Source: DASPTR01 sp964475545 | GTDB taxonomy: Archaea; Thermoproteota; Bathyarchaeia; Bathyarchaeales; Bathycorpusculaceae | Length of the DNA stretch: 13,213 bases | Assembly: GCA_964475545.1 (NCBI GenBank) | Contig: CAYYXF010000033.1 | Coordinates: 1 to 13,213 of the forward strand | Direction of reading: 5' to 3' | Part shown: positions 7,527 to 13,213 of the stretch, one piece after another | Layout: the number at the start of each line of letters is the position of its first letter | Numbering within the stretch: position 1 is the stretch's first letter | Made by a program: the position numbers and the translations under genes | The notes under the pieces: model-generated | What the model saw: the letters and a program-made list of their open reading frames with translations, nothing else | Told to the model about the DNA's origin: nothing | Databases searched by the model: none

Positions 7527-9132
7527 CTATTTTTGCCTCCTCTCCGGCGAGAACTTGCTCATAGACTTGTTTTGGTCTTGCGTAGTATTCTGCGATAATT
7601 GCGGCAACGTCCTTGTAGCTTCTGATGTTTCGTTCTTTCATCCATTGTAGCATGTTTTTCCTTTTTTCAATTTCTGTTAGGAGATCCTTCTTGTTTACGC
7701 CTGCCCGCTCGGTGATCGAGGCCAGCATTACGCTTTTTTCCAACAAGGGCTGGTAATCATCTTTTAGAGGATTCCACTTGAACGTACATCTGTAGTCTTC
7801 ATAATCTGCGATTTCGTTCACGTTGATGACTCGACGGTAGGCTCTTCTTTCGCCATCTTTTACCAAGTGGACTCTTCGAATTGATAGGATCACGTTCATC
7901 AGTGGCATGTAGGCGGGTGAAATGTCCATTGGCTTTTGTGTTAGACGTTTCACCGCCGAGTCCAGATTCTCAGCGTGCATCGTACACATGCCTCCGTGGC
8001 CTGTGGCCAATGCTTGGAACAGAGCATAAGCTTCTTGGCCTCTTACCTCGCCCACTATCAGTATGTCGGGTCGATGTCTCATCGAGGTTTTCACAAGGTC
8101 AAAAAGCGTAACTTCGCCTATGCTGCTTCCGCCGAGGCCGTAGCTCTGTCTGGCGATCAGCGAAACCCAGTTTTCTTGAGGAAGGTTGAGTTCTGCTGTC
8201 TCTTCTATTGTGACCAGTTTGCTGCCAGGCTTGATTAGGCACGCCAAGGCGTTTAGGGCCGTAGTCTTGCCTGCAGCCGTACCTCCAAGAACCATTATTG
8301 AAGCGCTGTTTTCGAGGCATACCCAGAAATATGCTGCCATTTCTTCTGAGAACGTGCCGATCTTTATCAGGTCAATTATCGAGAAGGGATCTTCCCTGAA
8401 TTTTCTAATGGTGAATGCCGTGCCGAACGGTGTTACTTCTCTTCTGTAGCAGACTGCCAACCTGTGTTTGCCCGGCAATGAAGCGTCTACTATTGGGAAG
8501 GCGGAACTCACATGTTTTCCTGACATGTGAACCAGCTTGACGACTATGTTGTCGAGTTCCTCGTCGCTTTCGAAGCGAACGTTTGTTTCGATGCTCTCGT
8601 AGTTTCTGTGCCAGATGTAGACTGGCTTGTTGACTCCGTCGCATGAAATGTCTTCGATGTTTGGGTCTCTCATGAAGGGATCAATCCGCGCGAAGCCTAC
8701 GAGGTCTCTCTCTGCATGATAGAGTATCTTGTACCATGAGACGTCTGGCAACCATCCTAGGCTTATGCGGTATTTGTCGATGATTTTCTTGGCCTGCTCT
8801 GCGAAAAACTTTCTCGGATCACCTATTTCCTCTTTTGGTGATTCTATTTCGGCAAGAAGTATTTCCAGTACGCGGTTGTACACGCCTCTTTCTAGGACGT
8901 CGAGTTGAAGTTCGTCAAGTATGTATTTGTATTCGCCTGTCTTGGGGTTTTGAGCTATTGCTGCATGCGCAAAAGGTTCATACAGCGGGTATTTTTCGGC
9001 GATTTTGTAGCCTCGGGGCAGCGGCTTTGGCGGGGCAGGCGGTATGGCTGTTTTTTTCGCTTTCTTGACGTTCAGCTTCACTTGTATCTTCTTTAGCTTT
9101 GCTAGTGCTCCTTTGAGGGGCAGGTTTCTCAT
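7504..9132 (-). CDS. tadA: TadA/CpaF (VirB11-like) type II/IV secretion ATPase
   Basis: A 542-residue cytoplasmic ATPase that drives filament assembly or secretion. Walker A is GGTAAGKTT (283-291). An Asp-box-like TIEETAEL follows (308-315). Walker B is DILIVGEVRG (356-365), and the His box is TMHAE (384-388, His386). These are the motifs of the PilT/VirB11/GspE superfamily in their usual order and spacing. The N-terminal domain (about 40-250) has the archaeal/TadA-type pattern with EKYPLYEPFAHAAIA, DPNIEDISCDG and TAFTIRKF. The extreme N-terminus (1-40) is Lys/Pro-rich and probably flexible. The C-terminal tail (about 470-542) is helical. The ATG at 9132 has AGGAG 7 bases upstream. It heads the pilus run and overlaps the platform gene by 23 bases. 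No KaiC-like FlaH accompanies it, which argues against an archaellum. The archaeal Walker A often reads GGTASGKT; Ala for Ser here is a mild change. Confidence 0.95.
   Translation of the reverse strand: MRNLPLKGALAKLKKIQVKLNVKKAKKTAIPPAPPKPLPRGYKIAEKYPLYEPFAHAAIAQNPKTGEYKYILDELQLDVLERGVYNRVLEILLAEIESPKEEIGDPRKFFAEQAKKIIDKYRISLGWLPDVSWYKILYHAERDLVGFARIDPFMRDPNIEDISCDGVNKPVYIWHRNYESIETNVRFESDEELDNIVVKLVHMSGKHVSSAFPIVDASLPGKHRLAVCYRREVTPFGTAFTIRKFREDPFSIIDLIKIGTFSEEMAAYFWVCLENSASIMVLGGTAAGKTTALNALACLIKPGSKLVTIEETAELNLPQENWVSLIARQSYGLGGSSIGEVTLFDLVKTSMRHRPDILIVGEVRGQEAYALFQALATGHGGMCTMHAENLDSAVKRLTQKPMDISPAYMPLMNVILSIRRVHLVKDGERRAYRRVINVNEIADYEDYRCTFKWNPLKDDYQPLLEKSVMLASITERAGVNKKDLLTEIEKRKNMLQWMKERNIRSYKDVAAIIAEYYARPKQVYEQVLAGEEAKIVAAVRNV
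7536..7540 (-). promoter_or_regulatory. Shine-Dalgarno site deciding the TTG start at 7526
   Basis: GGAGG on the minus strand, 9 bases before TTG and wholly inside the end of the ATPase coding sequence. It supports translational coupling of the ATPase and platform genes. Confidence 0.7.
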
Positions 9133-9167
9133 CGAGTTTCTCCTGTTACTATTATTGGTTTCGGGAG

Positions 9168-9180
9168 TTTATTAAATATT
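9168..9180 (-). promoter_or_regulatory. Candidate TATA box for the pilus operon
   Basis: In the 65-base gap between the adhesin stop (9198) and the ATPase ATG (9132), the minus strand reads AATATTTAATAAA. This is an AT-rich match to an archaeal TATA box. A start of transcription about 25 bases downstream would leave a leader of roughly 15 bases that still holds the AGGAG. It would let the pilus genes be transcribed apart from the adhesin. Inferred from sequence only. Confidence 0.5.
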
Positions 9181-9197
9181 ACGTCTTGCTACACGAG

Positions 9198-12100
9198 TCA
9201 CTCCCATTCCTCTTCACCGAAGGAGACCAAGATCACCTTCATCTTGATCAGGACGACTACTATGATCACTATGAGCACCGGTATCAAAATCATAAGCAAA
9301 GTGATGAGCGGAAATTCGCCCCCTGTCTGCTGGGGAGTGCTTGGAACAACGTCTAGTTTGAGCTGATCTTCGGCGTTTGCGTAGCCATTTTTGCTGGCGG
9401 CAGATGAGATCGTTGCTACTAGTGGCTGGGTTGTGTTGGGTGCAGTGAAGATGAATCGACACATGCCTGTCGCGTCAGTCATACTGTTTTGCAGGTCAAA
9501 GGTCCCAAAGTTGGATGATGCACTGACAGAGGCGTTCGCAACTGGGTTCCCTCTGGATGNNNNNNNNNNNNNNNNNNNNNNNNNNNNNNNNNNNNNNNNN
9601 NNNNNNNNNNNNNNNNNNNNNNNNNNNNNNNNNNNNNNNNNNNNNNNNNNNNNNNNNNNCCAAAGTTGGATGATGCACTGACAGAGGCGTTCGCAACTGG
9701 GTTCCCTCTGGATGTGACAAATGCTGTTATTATCGCAGTTTCTCCGGATGAGAGGGGTTGTGTGTTTGATTCTGTTCTAATGGCAAGGGCTCCCTGCTCA
9801 ACCCCGATTATTGTTTGATTGTGCTCGCTAACGTACCCTGTTTTCTCTGCGAAGGCTGAGATGCTCACGTTTATGGGCGTGTTAGTTGGAGGTGCTTGAA
9901 AGACAAATGCCGCGTTACCTTTAGCGTCAGTCTGCACTGTGGCGTTGAGGAAGATGCCTCCACTGTCTGACGTTAATGTAACATTTGCCTCAGAGAGGGG
10001 GCTCATGTCATACGAATAGACAACGTGGACGCTGACGCTCACATCTGCCTCAGAAACTGTGGCGTTCGGTTGAGCATTTACCTCGACAATGAGTGTTTTT
10101 GGCATCACAACGAGGGTTGCTTGTGTTTGATCGCTCACGTAGCCTGCCTTGTTTGCGGTTACGGTAAAGGCAACGGTCAGATTCTGTGGAGTTGTTACTC
10201 TGGGGGCGGTGTAATTGAATCGGGCCACGCCGTTTGGATCAGTTGTCACTGTTGCGTTGGAGAAGCTTCCATCTGAGTCTGACGAAATGGTCACTGTGGC
10301 GTCAGGTATTGGGTTTAAGTTGAATGTGACGCTTGCGATCACGGCTGTCGCGTTTTCGGATATGGTCAGCTCAGGTTCGACACTCACTTGTAGATTTAGC
10401 TCTTTTGGTATGATAGGAATGGTTGTCTGGCCATAAAAGTCAGCAAAGCCCTGCTTCTGGACCCTGAAGCGGATTGTGGCGTCAAGTTGACTGAGTGCTT
10501 GCGGCGCAACAAAGACAAAGCTTACGTTGCCGAATAAGTCGGTCATGATCGAGTTTGGCGACAAGCTGCCCATGTCAGTCTCTAGTGTTACCAGAGCTTC
10601 TGTGATTGGCTGTTCATGAGCGTCGGCCACGCTTATAGTGAGAGTGGCATTTTCCTCTGACAGGATGCTTTCAGGTTTGTCTATGACTTGAGCTTCAAGT
10701 GGCGGGAACACCTTTACATATTTGTAGTCGGACCCGTCTGCATAGGTATCTTTGCTGGCTCTTGCAATTATCCTTACGTCGGTCATGTCAGTGACATTTG
10801 GAGCTGTGAATGTTGTCGTGAAATATCCTGCCGAGTCAGTTTGACCATATGCGGGTGAGAAGCTTCCGCCTCTGACTGCATACAGCACAATGTTAGCGCT
10901 ACCTACGGGGCCCCTTTCGTCTGAGACGTATATTGTTGCCGAAACGTTCTCGTTACAGTTTACAGTTGCGTTGCTGAGCGTAAGTGCCACTGCTAGAGAC
11001 GTCAAGTTCTCGACGTTTATCGTCACTTTCATATTGTTTTGGCTGATTTCGTTGAAGTCATCTCTAACCGTCAGCCTTGCATCATGAGGTCCAATGGATG
11101 TGTAGTTGTGAGTGAAAAGTGAGAGTGTTGTCCAATCACTGCTGGACTCGTCTCCAAAATCGTAGTAGTATTGGTCGACGCTGCCTTCATCTTGCGAGTT
11201 CGTGCCCACGAATGTCACGTTCTGATTTAGCGAGACTACAAGCTTGTCAGCCCAGAGACTTGCAGTGGGTAATTCGTTGGCATGATCTATTGATGCTCTC
11301 AGAAAGAAGATGAAGTTCAAATTTGCTCCGTTGCCGCCGACTGGGTTCCCCTTTCCGTAAGGGTTCAACATTTTGTGGTTAGGTCCGCTTATGTCCCCCC
11401 AGTAGTTGTATGTGGCATCGATGTTGGCGGCAGGGGAGGCATCCATGCCCATTTCGTTGTCGCGGATGTCGTTGAAATGTGCTTCGTGGCTGATTCCGGT
11501 TCCGTAGAATATTCCGACGGTGTTGTTCAAGATATAGTTGTGATATATGATTGTGCTCGTGTTGGTTGACACGAAGAACCCGTAGTTGTTGCCCCAAAAA
11601 ATGTTGTTGAGAATCGAAGTGTGGTCGTAGACTTCGGCTTCGAGTGACATGCCGTGCGTGTTATTGGAAAAGTAGTTTTGGTGTATGTCTATTTCCGAAG
11701 TGGAGTTTCCGGCCAGCGTGATGCCGTCAGCGTTTGAGGTTATGTTGTTATTGTGGACCGAGACGTGGTTGGTTCCTTCGATGTGGATGCCGCTTTTAGT
11801 ATTATTGTCGATATTGGTGTTGCTGACTTCGGCATTTCCATCAGCTATTGTGATGCCATTTTCTGAGTTGAATGCAACCAGACTCTTTTCTATGATGAAG
11901 CTACCATTTTCTAGTGTCAGCCCGTTCGTTCCATATTCTACTGTGCAATTGCTGAGCAAGACAGATGATTCTGTGGTGCCAAGCTCTATAGTCGCCCAAT
12001 CTCCTGGCTGAGGATCAAGACTGTTTGAAGTGAATTTGATGTCTGCGGATTCCGTGCCTTTTGCAACGAGGCTGCCTAGTACGATTATCGAAAAGTTGCC

Positions 12101-12331
12101 TCCGAATCTGACCTCAACGGCAGGTTCGATTGTTAAGGTTACATGGGGGTAGATTGTGATGTCGTTTGAGACGACGAATGGGCTGTCGACCAGCGTCCAA
12201 ACAGTGTCTTTATCGATTGGGCCTTCTACGTACGTTGCTCTTGCCTCTCGTATCGGTATCTTGAAAGAGAAGAACGAACCGATCATGACTAGGGCTAGCA
12301 AGATAACTAGTGGTTTGAATGGTTTATTCAT
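9198..12331 (-). CDS. Cell-surface adhesin-like protein: beta-helix, PKD, five Ig-like repeats, C-terminal anchor (interrupted by assembly gap)
   Basis: One gene broken by a 100-N run. As given, the frame continues only to residue 890, just before the gap. Removing the N run and one 55-base copy gives 992 residues plus stop with no frame change. Order: signal peptide (about 1-32); beta-strand lead-in; NosD/PbH1-type right-handed beta-helix (about 120-320) of short Asn/Gly-rich rungs, closed by NYWGDISGP and NPYGKGNPVGG; PKD-like domain (about 355-440, YYYDFGDES at 388-396); five Ig-like repeats of about 100 residues. Each repeat has a TD..G...F..AP hairpin, with the TD at 498, 597, 697, 801 and 900. 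Then a membrane helix (about 957-977) and a short acidic tail ending FGEEEWE. Such proteins are external, anchored and usually adhesive or S-layer-linked. It lies just upstream of the ATPase in the same direction, so a role with the pilus is plausible but unproven. The ATG at 12331 has only a weak AGGA far upstream. Confidence 0.9.
9505..9559. repeat. Left copy of 55-base overlap at assembly gap
   Basis: These 55 bases, starting CCAAAGTTGGATGATG and ending CTCTGGATG, occur again exactly at 9660-9714, straight after the N run. They encode part of the fifth Ig-like repeat (SRGNPVANASVSASSNF). An exact copy on each side of an N run marks two contig ends that overlap but were not merged. Confidence 0.95.
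9560..9659. other. Scaffold gap of exactly 100 N
   Basis: The round number 100 is a common placeholder for a gap of unknown size. With the 55-base duplication it adds 155 bases, which is not a multiple of three, so it falsely shifts the frame and splits the adhesin gene in two. Confidence 0.97.
9660..9714. repeat. Right copy of 55-base overlap at assembly gap
   Basis: Exact copy of 9505-9559. Keeping only one copy and no N gives the protein join SASSNF-GTFDLQNS-MTDATG in frame, matching the layout of the other four Ig-like repeats. Confidence 0.95.
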
Positions 12332-12513
12332 GATTATGCGTCCTAACGCTGTGTGGTCGTGAATAAACGTCTGCCATGTTTCTGCTTAAGCATTATGAAT
12401 TCGGAATAAGGCTTCCAGATCAATAGTGCAAGCCTGTTCTGATTTTCCTGCAAGTAAGGGATTTAACGGGGCAGGAATATTATGCTGAGGTTGATGTTTG
12501 CGGAGGAAAATGG
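12332..12513. promoter_or_regulatory. Divergent intergenic region between the adhesin and cofE
   Basis: This 182-base non-coding stretch must hold promoters in both directions. For the adhesin, the minus strand reads ACGTTTATTC at 12370-12361, a weak TATA-like box that would give a very short, near-leaderless transcript. For cofE, ATTTAAC at 12461-12467 on the plus strand could place transcription start near 12490, leaving a short leader with the GGAGG at 12502-12506. I see no hairpin terminator, riboswitch or strong inverted repeat. The TATA assignments are weak. Confidence 0.4.
12502..12506 (+). promoter_or_regulatory. Shine-Dalgarno site deciding the cofE TTG start
   Basis: GGAGG 7 bases before TTG at 12514. 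An ATG at 12510 is closer but lies in another frame and soon meets a stop, so the TTG is preferred. Confidence 0.75.
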
Positions 12514-13213
12514 TTGAAGAGCTTTACGGCTGTTGCCTTGGAGCATTTCCCCTTGGCTAAGGCGGGTGATGATGTGGCAAAGATGATTGTCGACGTTGCC
12601 TTGGAGAACGATCTTAGGTTTGAGGATGGCGACGTAGTGGTCGTTGCGCAGAAGATTTTTTCTAAGGCTGAAAGTAGAGTGATGAAGCTTGGAGAGGTCG
12701 TGTCTTCGAGAAGAGCGGAGAGACTTGCAGAAGCTGTTGGCAAAGGCGCCAAGTTCGTTGAGCTAGTTCTGAGAGAAACAAGAAGAGTGGTGAAGGTTTC
12801 TCGTGAAATACTATTGGTTGAGGATAAGCGTGGTTTGGTCTGTATTAATGCTGGGATTGACAAGTCGAACGTGGATGGTAGAGACAGTTTTGCTCTTTTG
12901 CCTGAGGACCCGGATGGATCGGCTGAGAAGTGTCGTTTGAGGATTAAGGAGTTGACGGGGAAGAGTGTTGCTGTGATTGTGAGTGACACTTATAGTCGTC
13001 CTTTTAGGCGGGCTCAGGTGAACTTTGCTATAGGCTTCGCTGGTGTTAGGCCGTTTCGGGATTATAGGGGGAAGAAGGATTTGTTTGGGCAGGTTCTCAA
13101 GGTGAAGAACGTGGCCGTGGTCGATGAGGTTGCAGCGGCTGCAGAGTTGCTGATGGGGCAGGGGAGGGAGAGGAGGCCGGTTGTTGTTTTTAGGGGTTTG
13201 GCTGATGTTGTGG
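12514..13213 (+). CDS. cofE: Coenzyme F420-0:L-glutamate ligase CofE (3' end cut by window)
   Basis: 233 codons are visible; family members are about 250 residues, so only a short C-terminal piece is missing. CofE is a GTP-dependent cytoplasmic enzyme that adds L-glutamate residues by gamma linkage to F420-0 to make F420 with its polyglutamate tail. Seen: FTAVALEHFPLAKAGDDVAK at the start, EDGDVVVVAQKIFSKAESRV (37-56), CINAGIDKSN (110-119), LPEDPDGSAEKCR (129-141), VIVSDTYSRPFRRAQVNFAIG (154-174, usual form SDTxGRPxR), DYRGKKDLFGQ (183-193), VDEVAAAAELLMGQ (203-216) and PVVVFRGL. By family knowledge the acidic residues of NAGID and SDT, and the Glu of VDE, are likely metal or nucleotide ligands. 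TTG is used as the start, backed by GGAGG. It is transcribed away from the pilus genes and has no evident link to them. It implies an F420-using organism, common among archaea. Confidence 0.94.
   Translation, partial: MKSFTAVALEHFPLAKAGDDVAKMIVDVALENDLRFEDGDVVVVAQKIFSKAESRVMKLGEVVSSRRAERLAEAVGKGAKFVELVLRETRRVVKVSREILLVEDKRGLVCINAGIDKSNVDGRDSFALLPEDPDGSAEKCRLRIKELTGKSVAVIVSDTYSRPFRRAQVNFAIGFAGVRPFRDYRGKKDLFGQVLKVKNVAVVDEVAAAAELLMGQGRERRPVVVFRGLADVV

Noticed and set aside
7504..9132. Archaellum (flagellum) operon
   Set aside because: No FlaH/KaiC-like ATPase, no archaellin series and no FlaF/FlaG are seen; the subunit-type genes lie downstream and are large and varied.
9198..9482. A separate 94-residue membrane protein starting at an ATG at 9482
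   Set aside because: It is the tail of the adhesin. Its MTDATG is the TD..G hairpin of the fifth Ig repeat, and collapsing the gap joins it in frame.
9479..10900. Tandem DNA repeats or CRISPR
   Set aside because: The Ig repeats are similar only at protein level; there are no short identical repeats with spacers, apart from the assembly duplication.
11685..12011. 108-residue plus-strand frame opposite the beta-helix
   Set aside because: The minus strand has regular beta-helix rungs here; the plus frame is a reverse shadow.
9198..12331. Adhesin as a frameshifted pseudogene
   Set aside because: The shift is fully explained by the 100-N placeholder plus the 55-base duplicate.
12430..12513. Longer N-terminus for cofE
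   Set aside because: The frame is open back to a TAG near 12424, but family proteins begin at about the FTAVALE region and the GGAGG points to TTG at 12514.
12480..12989. 169-residue minus-strand frame
   Set aside because: Antisense to cofE, which has clear family motifs along its length; the reverse product is low-complexity Ser/Thr/Leu with no domain.

Overview
The window looks like a piece of an archaeal genome, most likely from the Bathyarchaeia or a related Thermoproteota/TACK lineage. That lineage call is inferred from gene style, not proven. The reasons are: an F420 coenzyme gene (cofE); a secretion ATPase paired with a FlaJ-like two-domain membrane protein; N-terminal membrane segments of the archaeal pilin type (ERA|VSP, KRG|QYS); very dense N-X-S/T sequons on predicted extracellular parts; TATA-like boxes; and frequent TTG/GTG starts backed by strong Shine-Dalgarno (SD) sequences.

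Layout. Everything except the last gene lies on the minus strand. Read in the direction of transcription, from high to low coordinates: a cell-surface adhesin-like protein (12331 to 9198; signal peptide, beta-helix, PKD, five Ig-like repeats, C-terminal membrane anchor). A 65-base gap with a TATA-like box follows. Next is a seven-gene run: TadA/CpaF-type ATPase (9132-7504), FlaJ/TadC-type platform protein with two T2SF domains (7526-5850), archaeal type IV pilin-like protein (5839-4985), TadE-like small protein (4965-4474), pilin-like protein with an Ig-like domain (4461-3217), pilin-like protein with a globular extracellular domain (3215-1896), and a very large protein with a class III signal peptide (1892 to beyond the left edge). 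Genes in the run overlap or lie 1-19 bases apart, and several SD sequences sit in the 3' end of the preceding gene. They are therefore very probably co-transcribed and translationally coupled. Diverging from the adhesin, on the plus strand, is cofE (12514 to beyond the right edge), an F420 biosynthesis gene unrelated to the pilus.

How it fits together. The ATPase and platform protein would power assembly of a filament or short pseudopilus. The five proteins with N-terminal membrane helices would be its major and minor subunits or tip components. The adhesin upstream could be a partner on the cell surface. No prepilin peptidase is visible, so it must be encoded elsewhere. The ATPase plus a TadE-like protein, combined with archaeal pilin and class III signals, suggests a Tad-like or Epd-like archaeal pilus rather than an archaellum.

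One technical point matters. A run of exactly 100 N (9560-9659) breaks the adhesin gene. The same 55 bases lie immediately on both sides of it. Removing the N run and one copy restores a single open frame of 992 codons plus stop, so the break is an assembly join and not a real frameshift or gene split.
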